A DNA stretch of 56,872 nucleotides from the NCBI GenBank assembly GCA_026389845.1, contig JAPLHB010000043.1, positions 1-56,872 of the forward strand, given 5' to 3'. This document shows, piece after piece, positions 8,977 to 17,777 of this stretch; the stretch's first letter is position 1, and every line of letters starts with the position of its first letter. The notes below the pieces were generated by a model, which worked only from the letters and a program-made list of their open reading frames with translations, was not told the DNA's origin and ran no database searches. Position numbers and translations under genes: made by a program. This stretch comes from Chloroflexota bacterium (lineage in GTDB: Bacteria > Chloroflexota > Anaerolineae > CG2-30-64-16).

Positions 8977-11931
8977 TTATTTGACAATCACTGCTCCGAG
9001 AAGCGCGGCCGCCACTTGCGGCCCGCTGACCGGCCAGCCCACGCTGACCTGGGCGGGCCGGCTGCCGTTCCACGCTTCGGCCGCCGCGCCTGGCGCCGCC
9101 CCGACCTTACCCACGAACGCGTGCCCCCAGCGGAAATGTCCGCGCAAGTCGAACGAGACGCCGAGCGACTGCAGAGCTTGCACGGCCTCTCCGCCCAGGT
9201 TCATAGACGCCTCGTCGCGCGCCACCCCGGCCACGATCGCGTCCACCGGTAGGTCGCGCACCCACGTCGCCAGCCTCGCTCCGGCCCCGGCATCCCCGTG
9301 GGTATCGAAAGCCGCGGTGGCAAGCAGTTTCCCATCACCCGGTGCGAATGCCGCCAGATTGTAGCCCCGCTGATTAGGAGAAACGTCCACGCCGTTCACG
9401 TAGACGTGGGCGAAGTCGCCGGTCTCCTGGCCCGCGCTGCGCGCCAGGATGGAGACGGGGCTGGTCGCGCCGGTCTGGCCGATCGGCCACGGTCCGCCGC
9501 CCAATTGCGGGACCTGGGTCAACGTCGAGAAATGCAGTCGCACGTCACTGAGGGACGACCGCGTCTCGTCCGCGGGGATGTCGAAGGCCAGCCAGATAGC
9601 CTCCTCCGGCAACGGCTGCGAAGCCAGCGTGCGGCCGTCGGCCACCAGCATCACGGTCTGCCCCGGCGCGAGCGCGCGAGCGTGCAGTCGCAGTTGGCTC
9701 GTCCCCTGGCCGAGCGGCAGTAGCAGCCGCGCTTCGCGGCGTTGAGCGTAGACCTCGGGTAGATAGTGGGTATCAGGTATTGGGACGTTTATCCCTGGAG
9801 GACTCCATCCCTCGGCCAGAGCCATGCGCCCTGCGTCCGTGCCCACGGCGAACGCTTGTGGCATCGGCAGATCGGATGCCACACGGTAGAGCGCCAGGCT
9901 GCCCTCTTCGCCCACCAGTGTCACCGGCAGCAGCGCGCGCAGAGTCGTCTCGGTCTCGGCCGGCAGCTTGTCGCGGTGCACCATCACGTACCGAATATCG
10001 AGAAACGCCGCCCATTTCCGCGCGGCCGCCTGCTCCGTCTCTGTGACCGGCGCCGCCGCCAACGCCGCGCGGAGCGCTCCATGCTGGGGCAGGTCGGCGG
10101 CGTTGGTGAGCGCGATCAGCCGCGCCAGGGTCGGGTCTTCGCTGAAATACTGGAACTTGAACTCTGGGTTGCGCGAGGTGTTGCCGCCGAGCAGCCGCTT
10201 ACCGTGCGCGGTCTGATACCAGAGTTGCTGCATGATGAGGATATCCTGCTTGCCCACCACCCGCGCGCCGTTCCGCCAGCCCAACGGCAATTCCAGCACC
10301 GCAAAATCCCCCGCCTCGGCCGCAACTTTCTCATACAGCTTCGGCACGCTCAGGGCAAAAAGCGGCAAGGGGATGGAGAGATGCTCGAAGATGAGGAGGG
10401 CGGCAAGTAGACAGGTAGACAAGCAGACAAGGGGAAGCGTGGTGCGTGGTGCGTGTTCCGTTCCGGGAGGCACAATACGCAATATGCAATACGCAATACG
10501 CAACACGCCGCCCGCCACCAACGGCGCCATGCTCATCAACAGCATCACGCTGTAGCGGCTGGGGTAGCGGTTGCCCTTGAAGAACGGCAGTTGGGCTACC
10601 AGCGCGAAGGGGAGTGGGATGCCGGTGTCGTGCCCGGCGATGCGCAGGGTGGGGCCGAGGGTGAGCAGGAAGAAGAGCGCGGCGGACGCGGCCCAGAACC
10701 AGGTCGCCTTCGACCGCCGGCCGCGCCACAGCCCGATAAGCGCCAGGGCTGTCGCGATGTAGCCCAGGTAGACCTGTTGCCCCTTGTCCACCGGGAAGGA
10801 ATTGTCGCCCCACGGCGCCGCCCCATTGGCCCAGCTACGGATCACACCGCCCAAGATAGGGTGCAATTGCGTGGGCACAAGGTACCCGGCGAGATCGGCC
10901 GAGAAGACATCGGCAAAGCCCCCGCCGGAGGTAAAGAAATCCCCCTCCGCGGCCAGGTCGGGCAGCATGTTGGCGAGGATGGGGGAGATACCGGCGGCGA
11001 AGAGCAGCGCGATGAGGGCGAGACGAAGGAGGAAGGGCGCAAATCGCAAATCGCAAATCGCAAATCGCAAGCCCCCCGCTCTCCGTCTCCTGCCCCCTGC
11101 CTCCTGCCCCCTGCCCCCTGATCCCTGATCCCTGACCCCCGATCCCTGACCCCTGATCGCCAGGCTCCAACCGGCGGCGAGAGCCGCAAAGATCAGCAAA
11201 AACGACGCGTAGGTCAGCTCGGCGTAGGCCTGGAGGGTCAGAAAGAGCGCGGCGAGGCCGGCGTCGCGCCAGCGGCCTTCCGGCCGAGCTGCCCGGAGGA
11301 TGTAGAGCGCGGCGAACGGCGCCCACTGCGAGCTGGCGATGTTCCCCTGCCCCAACGCCGCGTAGAACAGCTTGGCCGACGCGAACGCATAGAGCACGCC
11401 GCCGAGGAAGGCCGACAGGGTGACAAGGTGATGGGGTGACAAGGTGATACCCTGCCCCGTACGCACATCCTTGTCTACTTGTTTACCCGTTGCCTTGTCT
11501 ACCCCGTCCAGAAATTCGCGGCACAGCAGATACCCCCCCACCCCACTCAGCACGAACGACGAGAGGAGCAGCAGGTTGTAGGCGGGGATGATGCCGAAGA
11601 CGGCCTGCAAAGGGACACTGAGCGCCCCGTTGAGGATCGTCAGGGTGTAGAATGCCAGATTGATGCCGACCGGCCAGAACTGCCAGTTGCATGCGAACGG
11701 GTTCTGCGGCTGATCCACCAGCGCGTGCTTGACCCACCAGAGGTTCCAGGCAAGCGAAGGATCGTCAATGCCGTCGCCGGGGACGTGGGTGGCGAAATGG
11801 GTCGCCAGGGGCCAGGTGAGAAGAAGGCTGAGGAGGACATAAGCAAGCAAGGGACCGATGATGAACGACGAACGACGAAACGCGCTACCATCAGGGAAGA
11901 TGCGACGGAGTTTAGAGGCGTTTACGGACAT
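8977..11931 (-). CDS. Large polytopic membrane protein, GT-C/YfhO-like, with repeat-derived insertions (984 aa)
   Basis: The N-terminal half has roughly ten hydrophobic helices, beginning FIIGPLLAYVLLSLLLTWPL. The loop HVPGDGIDDPSLAWNLWW carries acidic residues where GT-C enzymes keep theirs. The C-terminal 400 residues are mostly beta and probably extracytoplasmic. This pattern is common in Chloroflexota membrane proteins annotated as glycosyltransferase- or YfhO-like; a polyprenyl-phosphate-sugar transferase role is possible but not shown. Three stretches are translations of 7-bp tandem repeats: around 11400-11515 (…KATGKQVDKDVRTGQG…), 11038-11160 (…RDQGSGGRGQEAGGRRR…) and 10436-10508 (…RIAYCILRIV…). 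All three keep the frame open and fall in predicted loops or next to helices. The start at 11931 has no strong ribosome site. Confidence 0.82.
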   Translation of the reverse strand: MSVNASKLRRIFPDGSAFRRSSFIIGPLLAYVLLSLLLTWPLATHFATHVPGDGIDDPSLAWNLWWVKHALVDQPQNPFACNWQFWPVGINLAFYTLTILNGALSVPLQAVFGIIPAYNLLLLSSFVLSGVGGYLLCREFLDGVDKATGKQVDKDVRTGQGITLSPHHLVTLSAFLGGVLYAFASAKLFYAALGQGNIASSQWAPFAALYILRAARPEGRWRDAGLAALFLTLQAYAELTYASFLLIFAALAAGWSLAIRGQGSGVRDQGSGGRGQEAGGRRRRAGGLRFAICDLRFAPFLLRLALIALLFAAGISPILANMLPDLAAEGDFFTSGGGFADVFSADLAGYLVPTQLHPILGGVIRSWANGAAPWGDNSFPVDKGQQVYLGYIATALALIGLWRGRRSKATWFWAASAALFFLLTLGPTLRIAGHDTGIPLPFALVAQLPFFKGNRYPSRYSVMLLMSMAPLVAGGVLRIAYCILRIVPPGTEHAPRTTLPLVCLSTCLLAALLIFEHLSIPLPLFALSVPKLYEKVAAEAGDFAVLELPLGWRNGARVVGKQDILIMQQLWYQTAHGKRLLGGNTSRNPEFKFQYFSEDPTLARLIALTNAADLPQHGALRAALAAAPVTETEQAAARKWAAFLDIRYVMVHRDKLPAETETTLRALLPVTLVGEEGSLALYRVASDLPMPQAFAVGTDAGRMALAEGWSPPGINVPIPDTHYLPEVYAQRREARLLLPLGQGTSQLRLHARALAPGQTVMLVADGRTLASQPLPEEAIWLAFDIPADETRSSLSDVRLHFSTLTQVPQLGGGPWPIGQTGATSPVSILARSAGQETGDFAHVYVNGVDVSPNQRGYNLAAFAPGDGKLLATAAFDTHGDAGAGARLATWVRDLPVDAIVAGVARDEASMNLGGEAVQALQSLGVSFDLRGHFRWGHAFVGKVGAAPGAAAEAWNGSRPAQVSVGWPVSGPQVAAALLGAVIVK
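10436..10508. repeat. In-frame heptamer repeat inside the polytopic membrane protein gene
   Basis: Units such as GGTGCGT and CAATACGCAATATG alternate with period 7. The array is translated as part of the membrane protein (…VLRIAYCILRIV…). Confidence 0.85.
11038..11160. repeat. In-frame heptamer repeat (CAAATCG and CCCTGAT units) inside the membrane protein gene
   Basis: Four CAAATCG units are followed by about ten CCCTGAT/CCCCTGC-type units, all with period 7. In the gene frame this reads as a Gly/Arg/Gln-rich loop. Confidence 0.88.
11400..11515. repeat. In-frame degenerate heptamer repeat inside the membrane protein gene
   Basis: GACAAGGTGAT/GGGGTGACAAGG and TTGTCTAC-type units with about 7-8 bp spacing. 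They read in frame as a charged loop between two membrane helices. Confidence 0.7.
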
Positions 11932-12125
11932 GGATCAGACCAAGAAGCGGTTCGGATTAGGATAGAGGCTCTTCCTCATCAGCATGAAGCCGATTCTATC
12001 ACACCCTTATCCGAATCGGCAAGCTACCTCGATCATTCGTCATTGCGAGCGGTTTATCTGCGAAGCAACCTCAATCATAAGGAGTTTGTCATTTGGCCCT
12101 CCTTGCGATAGAATGATATGGAAAC

Positions 12126-12217
12126 GTATTGCGTAGTGCGTGGTGCGTGTTTGAGCTCCCGAAACATCCGACACGCAACACGCAACACGCAACACGCAAC
12201 ACGCAACACGCAACACG
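12126..12217. repeat. ACACGCA heptamer array upstream of folC
   Basis: About seven ACACGCA units (12170-12217) follow a shorter GCGTGGT-type block (12126-12152) on the opposite phase. The array ends about 10 bases before the folC start, and its last degenerate unit contains the GGAG that could serve as the ribosome site. The rest of the 295-base gap (11932-12125) has no gene; it contains a fragment (CATTGCGAG…) of a dispersed repeat type. Confidence 0.9.
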
Positions 12218-12226
12218 GAGCACACC

Positions 12227-13663
12227 ATGGGCCGCTACCAGGATACCCTGGACTATATCTTTACTTACGTCAACTACACAAAACAGCCGCGCTTCACCTA
12301 CAACGCGATGACGCTCAACCTGCGCCGGATGGAGGAGTTGCTCGACCGGCTGGGCAACCCGCAGAATGCGTTCCGGTGCGTGCACATCGCCGGGACCAAG
12401 GGCAAAGGCTCTACCTCGGCCATGGTCGAATCGGTGCTGCGGACAGCCGGCTACCGCACGGGGCTGTACACCTCGCCGCACTTGCACACCTTTCGTGAGC
12501 GCATCCGCGTGGCCGGCGCGCTGATGTCCAAATGCGATCTGGTGGATCTGGTCGAATGCAGCCGTCCCGCCTTCGAGGCGACGCCCGGCATCAACGCCTT
12601 CGAGGTGATGACCGCGCTGGCCTTCCTCTATTTCGCGCAGCAGGGTGTGGCGTGGGCCGTGCTGGAGGTGGGGCTGGGCGGCCGGTTCGACGCCACCAAC
12701 GTTGTACATCCAGCGATCTGCGCGATCACCTCGTTAAGCTACGACCACGTGGAGCTGCTCGGCCACACCCTATCGCTGATCGCCTGGGAGAAGGCCGGCA
12801 TCATCAAGGCCGGCGTGCCGGTCGTCAGCGCGCCGCAGGAAGCCGAGGCGCTGGGCGTGATCCAGCGCGTGTGTGCGGACACGGGCGCCCGGCTGGTGAC
12901 AATCGGGCACGATTGGACGGTCGAGGGGAATGGCGCGGAACTGGCGGGCCAGACGCTCACCATCCGCCGCGCCGCCGATGGCCTGACGCTGGCAAACCTG
13001 AAGATCTCTCTGCTGGGACGACACCAATGGGTAAACGCGACCACGGCCGTGGCGATGCTGACCGAACTTCACGCCCAGGGGGTAGTCATTTCCGAGGACG
13101 CGCTGCGCCGGGGGCTGGCGACTGCCCGCTGGCCCGGCCGCTTCGAGGTTTTGCAGCGCCGCCCCGTAATCGTGGTGGACAGCGCGCACAACGCCGACTC
13201 GGCGCAGAAGCTACGCGCGGCATTGGGGGGATGGTTCCCGCGGCCGCCGCGCAAACGGCTGGCACTGATCTTCGGCGCGTCCAACGACAAGGACATCACT
13301 GGCATGCTCGAGGCATTTCTCGCGCCAGATCCGGCCAGCGGCTACCGGCCCGTGGATAAGGTAATCGTCACGCAGAGCGGCCATCCGCGCTCGGCCGCCC
13401 CGGCGGGGCTGGCCGACATGGTGCGCCATCTGAGCACGACGGTGAATATCAGCGTGCAGGATACCGTGGACAACGCCCTGACCGAAGTCCTCGCCTGGGC
13501 CAACGAGGACGATCTGATCTGCGTCACCGGCTCGATCTTCGTCGTCGCCCAAGCCCGCCGCGCCTGGGCTATCCGTCACCCGGATGCCTTCCCGGCCGAC
13601 GACTGGGTCTTCCGGGACGAAACCGCCGGCGTACCTGTGCCAGATGATGAAAACGAAAAATGA
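12227..13663 (+). CDS. folC: Bifunctional folylpolyglutamate synthase/dihydrofolate synthase
   Basis: FolC adds glutamate to dihydropteroate and to folates, using ATP, in the cytoplasm. At 478 residues it is slightly longer than usual (about 420-440). The Mur-ligase P-loop HIAGTKGKGSTSAM is at about residues 50-63, followed by the family motif YTSPHLHTFRERIRV. The central ATPase region (VGLGGRFDATNV) and the C-terminal Rossmann-like part (VVDSAHNADSAQKL) are intact. The start at 12227 follows GGAG provided by the upstream heptamer array. It stands alone between arrays, with lon 93 bases downstream behind another short repeat, so a shared transcript is possible. Confidence 0.96.
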   Translation: MGRYQDTLDYIFTYVNYTKQPRFTYNAMTLNLRRMEELLDRLGNPQNAFRCVHIAGTKGKGSTSAMVESVLRTAGYRTGLYTSPHLHTFRERIRVAGALMSKCDLVDLVECSRPAFEATPGINAFEVMTALAFLYFAQQGVAWAVLEVGLGGRFDATNVVHPAICAITSLSYDHVELLGHTLSLIAWEKAGIIKAGVPVVSAPQEAEALGVIQRVCADTGARLVTIGHDWTVEGNGAELAGQTLTIRRAADGLTLANLKISLLGRHQWVNATTAVAMLTELHAQGVVISEDALRRGLATARWPGRFEVLQRRPVIVVDSAHNADSAQKLRAALGGWFPRPPRKRLALIFGASNDKDITGMLEAFLAPDPASGYRPVDKVIVTQSGHPRSAAPAGLADMVRHLSTTVNISVQDTVDNALTEVLAWANEDDLICVTGSIFVVAQARRAWAIRHPDAFPADDWVFRDETAGVPVPDDENEK

Positions 13664-13747
13664 GGTATTAGGTATTGGGTATTGCGGCATCCTGAAAGAA
13701 TACCCAATACCTAATTTCCAATCTGCAATCCGCAATCTGCAATTTCC
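13661..13747. repeat. Short repeat with inverted and heptamer parts between folC and lon
   Basis: GGTATTGGGTATTG and AATACCCAATACC can pair as an imperfect hairpin, and CAATCTGCAATCCGCAATC continues as a 7-bp array. The lon ribosome site follows directly. Confidence 0.75.
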
Positions 13748-13756
13748 GGAGGCCCT

Positions 13757-16294
13757 TTGAGCCCCTTATCCAACCGAACTTTCCCGCGCGTCGAGCCGGG
13801 CGTATCCCTGATGAGCCTGTTGGCGCGCGGCAGCCGGCCGCGCAAGTCAGAGCCGCGGCGCCACCATCACCGGCTCGAGATCGAAAGCCTGGAAGGCAAC
13901 GAATACCCCGTGCTGGCGATGCCCGATACGGTCGTGTTCCCAAACCTGGTGACGCCGCTCTTCATCAGCCGCGACCGCTCCTTGCGCGCAGTCGAAGCCG
14001 CCGAGGCCGTGGAAGGCCCGCTGCTGGTCGTCGCGCAGCGCAATGCTGAAGCCGCCGACCCCGACCTGACCGACCTTTACACCATCGGCACCGCGGTCGA
14101 GGTCGGCCGCGTCCTGCGGATGCCCGACGGCAGCACAACGGTCCTGGTGCAAGGGATCGAGCGCGTACGCATCGTGGACGTCGTTGAGACTGAGCCATAC
14201 CTGCGCGTGCTCGGCGTGCCGCTCTACGAGGATGAGCGCCACGACATGGCGAGCGAGGCGCTCATGCGCGCCGTACTGGCGCTCTTCGAGAAGCTGGTGG
14301 ACCTGGATGCCAACGTGCCCGAAGATGCGTACGTGGCGGCCATGAACGAAAAAGACCCGGGCGGCCTGGCCGATCTGCTGGCCCACGTCCTCAACCTGGA
14401 GCTTGAGAAACGCCAGGAACTACTGGAAACGCTGGATGCAAACACGCGCCTGCAAAAGCTCAGCATCATGTTGGGGCAGGAGTTGGACGTGCTGGAGCTA
14501 GAGAGCCGCATCCAGACCCAGGTGCAGCAGGAGATGGACAAATCGCAGCGCGAGTATTACTTGCGCGAGCAGTTACGCGCCATCCAGACCGAGCTGGGCG
14601 AGGACGACGACACCAAACGTGAGGTCAAAGAACTGCGCGAAAAGCTGGCCGCTGCGGGTATGCCGGACGAGGTGAAGGCGAGGGCCGAGAAAGAAATCAC
14701 CCGGCTGGGGACCATGTCATCCATGTCGCCCGATGCGACCATCGTCCAAACCTATCTGGAAGTGCTGTTGGAGCTGCCCTGGAAGCACGCCACCGAGGAC
14801 AACCTGGACCTCGGCCGCGCCGAACAGATCCTCGAACGGAATCACTACGGCCTGCCGAAGGTCAAAGAGCGCGTCCTGGAGCACATCGCGGTGCGCAAGC
14901 TGGCCCAGGAGAAGATGAAAAGTCCCATCCTCTGCTTTGTGGGGCCGCCCGGCACCGGCAAGACCAGCCTGGGCAAGTCCATCGCTGAGGCATTGGGCCG
15001 CAAGTTCGTCCGCCTGAGCCTGGGCGGCGTCCACGACGAGGCGGAAATCCGCGGCCACCGGCGCACCTACATCGGCTCGCTGCCCGGTCGTATCATCCAG
15101 ACGATGCGCAACGCCGGCGCGATCAACCCGCTCTTCATGCTCGACGAGGTGGACAAGCTGGGCCTGGACTTCCGCGGCGACCCGGCCGCGGCACTGCTGG
15201 AGGTACTCGACCCGGAGCAAAACCACGCGTTCAGCGACCACTACCTGGAAGTGCCCTACGATCTCAGCAAGGTGCTCTTCATCACCACGGCCAACATCCT
15301 GGACCCGATCCCGCCAGCCCTGCGCGACCGCATGGAAGTGATCGAGTTTCCCGGCTACATCGAGGAAGAGAAGCTGGCGATCGCGCGGCAGTTCCTCATC
15401 CCGCGCCAGCTCGAGGCGCACGGCTTGAAGCCTGAGACAGTCCAGTTCGGCGACGCCTCGCTGCGGGCCATGATCCGCGAATACACCTTCGAGGCGGGCG
15501 TGCGCAACTTCGAGCGGGCCATCGCCAACGTCTGCCGCAAGATCGCCCGCAGGGTGGCCGAAGGCAAGGCCGCGCCGGGCCGGATCACGCCCGCCACGGT
15601 GAGCAAGTTCCTGGGGCCGCCGCAGTATAGCGAATGGCTGGCGAACGAAGTGGACGACATCGGCGTCGCCAACGGCCTGGCCTGGACCGAGGCTGGCGGC
15701 GACGTGATGCAGGTGGAGGTCGCGCTCGTGGTCGGCAAGGGCAGCCTGACCCTCACCGGGCAGCTCGGCGAGGTGATGCAGGAATCGGCGCAGGCCGCGC
15801 TCACCTACGCCCGCGCCCACGCCGACGACTTCGGCCTGGGCGAGCTGGACTTCGACAAGATTGACCTGCACATCCACGTTCCCGAGGGCGGCATCCCGAA
15901 GGACGGTCCCAGCGCGGGCGTCACCATGGCCGCGGCGCTGATCTCGGCGCTGACCGAGCAGCCGCTGCGGCACGACGTCGCCATGACGGGCGAGATCACC
16001 CTGCGCGGCCGGGTGCTGCCCATCGGCGGCTTAAAGGAAAAGCTGATGGCCGCCCATCGGATGCGGCTCAAGACGGTCTTCATCCCGAAGCGCAACGAGA
16101 AGGACCTGGCCGACGTGCCGCGCAACGTTCAGCGCGACCTGGAGCTGATACGGGTGGATCACGTGGACGAGATCCTGGCCCGCGCACTGGTGCAGGATGA
16201 GGCGCCCACAGCCAGGCCGAAGCGCAATCTCGCCAAGCGGCAGGTTGAAGCGGAGACCAATCAGGCGGAGACTGCTGCGCCGGCAGCCGCGTAA
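13757..16294 (+). CDS. lon: ATP-dependent Lon protease
   Basis: Lon is a cytoplasmic hexameric protease that unfolds and degrades damaged or regulatory proteins. At 845 residues it has normal length. The N-terminal substrate-binding domain starts near EYPVLAMPDTVVFPN (about residue 52). Walker A is GPPGTGKT (396-403), followed by the Lon motif RKFVRLSLGGVHDEAEIRGH. The proteolytic Ser719 lies in PKDGPSAGVT and the Lys762 partner in GGLKEKL, so the dyad is intact. GGAGG sits 4 bases before a TTG start at 13757; an internal ATG 18 codons later is an alternative. The tail after about residue 820 is basic and then Ala-rich. No HrcA/CIRCE-type operator is seen upstream. Confidence 0.97.
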   Translation: MSPLSNRTFPRVEPGVSLMSLLARGSRPRKSEPRRHHHRLEIESLEGNEYPVLAMPDTVVFPNLVTPLFISRDRSLRAVEAAEAVEGPLLVVAQRNAEAADPDLTDLYTIGTAVEVGRVLRMPDGSTTVLVQGIERVRIVDVVETEPYLRVLGVPLYEDERHDMASEALMRAVLALFEKLVDLDANVPEDAYVAAMNEKDPGGLADLLAHVLNLELEKRQELLETLDANTRLQKLSIMLGQELDVLELESRIQTQVQQEMDKSQREYYLREQLRAIQTELGEDDDTKREVKELREKLAAAGMPDEVKARAEKEITRLGTMSSMSPDATIVQTYLEVLLELPWKHATEDNLDLGRAEQILERNHYGLPKVKERVLEHIAVRKLAQEKMKSPILCFVGPPGTGKTSLGKSIAEALGRKFVRLSLGGVHDEAEIRGHRRTYIGSLPGRIIQTMRNAGAINPLFMLDEVDKLGLDFRGDPAAALLEVLDPEQNHAFSDHYLEVPYDLSKVLFITTANILDPIPPALRDRMEVIEFPGYIEEEKLAIARQFLIPRQLEAHGLKPETVQFGDASLRAMIREYTFEAGVRNFERAIANVCRKIARRVAEGKAAPGRITPATVSKFLGPPQYSEWLANEVDDIGVANGLAWTEAGGDVMQVEVALVVGKGSLTLTGQLGEVMQESAQAALTYARAHADDFGLGELDFDKIDLHIHVPEGGIPKDGPSAGVTMAAALISALTEQPLRHDVAMTGEITLRGRVLPIGGLKEKLMAAHRMRLKTVFIPKRNEKDLADVPRNVQRDLELIRVDHVDEILARALVQDEAPTARPKRNLAKRQVEAETNQAETAAPAAA

Positions 16295-16320
16295 ACCCGT
16301 CCAAATAGGAGCGTCGCGGA

Positions 16321-17577
16321 ATGTCTACCAAGATCATCCTTATCATCGTGCCGCTCATCTGGGTCGTCGTGTTGATCTGGACGATCTATAACCGCCCCCT
16401 CGGCAATGTGATCACCGAGTTGCCGCGCGACGGCCTTTTGCTTCTTGTCACGTTCCTTTTGGTAGTGGTGTTTGCCGTCTACGTGGCCGGCGTTGACTTG
16501 GATCTAACGCGCGTAGGCCTGGCTAAGACGAGCACCCAAGACCGCTTCATCAATTTTCTTGATATCTCACCCGACGTCGGAACCATCCGCAACGTCTTCC
16601 GTCTGGATGCCGACAACGACAAGTCCAAGGAGTGGATCGTATTCATCAAGCATGAAGCGAAGGCCTATAGCGCGGCCGTGTACGACGTGGAACAATGCCG
16701 CTTTCCGAGGATCGTCACCTATCCTTTGAGTCCCGTAGACAACGACTACGTTGCGGAGGAGATGTACGACTCTTACACCAATCCCTGGTCTGGCCCCATC
16801 ATGTCCGACCTCGACGGTGCGCTCTCCCAGCCGGCGCTGGTCATCCACAGCCGCGACGGCCAGACTCTAAACATCTTCCAGTGGGTAGACCAGGCCGGTC
16901 GGACGTGCGAAGCGGCCGAATCGGATGCGCGCAAGTATCAGGTCATCGGCACCTTCCGCGGCAGCGGCGGCGTGACCCTGAACGGCAAACGCGTGGTGGT
17001 CAAGGATCGCAATGGCTTCGAGCGCAGCCAGCTCGCCCTCGAGCGCACGTACGAGCCAGAGGCAGGCACCTTCTTACAGCTTGATGGATCCTTGCGACCG
17101 CCCGTCGAAGCAAAAGTCACTTTTCAATTCGATCAGGCCAAAGATCTTCGCAGCACCTTCTACCCAGAGAAGGCCGTCCTGGCATTCTACCTGGCGCTGT
17201 TTCAGAAGGATGGGGCGAAGTCCGATGCCGGGACTAACTGGCAATCCCAGGATTACTTGAGCAAGGACAAGCTGACCCTTGAAAACCAGGCAAGCGACGC
17301 ACCCTACGCCCTTGCTTCATCTACCTTCGGTCTGGCAGGAGAACGCTCTGCGATGAAAGAGGCGCGTGTTGTCGGCATCAGTTATGCTCCGGACGTTTCA
17401 GCCGAAAGGGCGCATCTACCCAGGGAGGTGACGGTGGAAGCCGTTGCCATCAATCACGACGGTCAGATCATCGGTCCCTTGCGCTATATTACCTGGAAAG
17501 TCATTGCAGAGCCACGGCCCGATGCCGCGCCGTGCGGTTGTGAGTGGAAGTTGGATGAGATGGTGCGGGTCGAGTAG
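16321..17577 (+). CDS. Membrane-anchored protein of unknown function (418 aa)
   Basis: No known family is recognised. Two N-terminal membrane helices (about residues 5-24 and 39-60) are followed by a soluble domain of about 350 residues, rich in beta strands, with three closely spaced Cys near the C-terminus (PCGCEW). The two helices place the large domain on the same side as the N-terminus, most likely the cytoplasm. The start at 16321 follows AGGAG. It lies 26 bases after lon on the same strand but may be independent. GC content appears to fall from here on, towards the lipid-like cluster and the IS element. Confidence 0.75.
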   Translation: MSTKIILIIVPLIWVVVLIWTIYNRPLGNVITELPRDGLLLLVTFLLVVVFAVYVAGVDLDLTRVGLAKTSTQDRFINFLDISPDVGTIRNVFRLDADNDKSKEWIVFIKHEAKAYSAAVYDVEQCRFPRIVTYPLSPVDNDYVAEEMYDSYTNPWSGPIMSDLDGALSQPALVIHSRDGQTLNIFQWVDQAGRTCEAAESDARKYQVIGTFRGSGGVTLNGKRVVVKDRNGFERSQLALERTYEPEAGTFLQLDGSLRPPVEAKVTFQFDQAKDLRSTFYPEKAVLAFYLALFQKDGAKSDAGTNWQSQDYLSKDKLTLENQASDAPYALASSTFGLAGERSAMKEARVVGISYAPDVSAERAHLPREVTVEAVAINHDGQIIGPLRYITWKVIAEPRPDAAPCGCEWKLDEMVRVE

Positions 17578-17613
17578 CGTTGGGCAGCTCACAAGAATGA
17601 CTGTAGATGCCCG

Positions 17614-17769
17614 ATGGATGACAGTAGCCAGGTGCCAAACGGATTGCAGACGCGTGCGAGGATCAGTCGGCTTCTCCGAAAGAAACACTTGCCCAATCTG
17701 CTGGCACTTGCAGCGGCCGTTTTTGTCACAATCGCTGTCCTGATTCTCCCGACCGGCAGAATCAAATGA
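17614..17769 (+). CDS. Possible small membrane protein (51 aa)
   Basis: An ATG at 17614 opens a 51-codon frame with a basic N-terminus (…RISRLLRKKH) followed by one convincing membrane helix (LLALAAAVFVTIAVLIL). It ends 8 bases before the oxidoreductase start and so could be translated ahead of it. It might be a real small protein or the 5' remnant of a longer membrane gene. No clear ribosome site is seen, so confidence is limited. Confidence 0.4.
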   Translation: MDDSSQVPNGLQTRARISRLLRKKHLPNLLALAAAVFVTIAVLILPTGRIK

Positions 17770-17777
17770 GGGTTTGA

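Noticed and set aside
14717..15973. 418-codon frame antisense to lon
   Set aside because: It is the mirror of a well-conserved protease gene and shows no family features.
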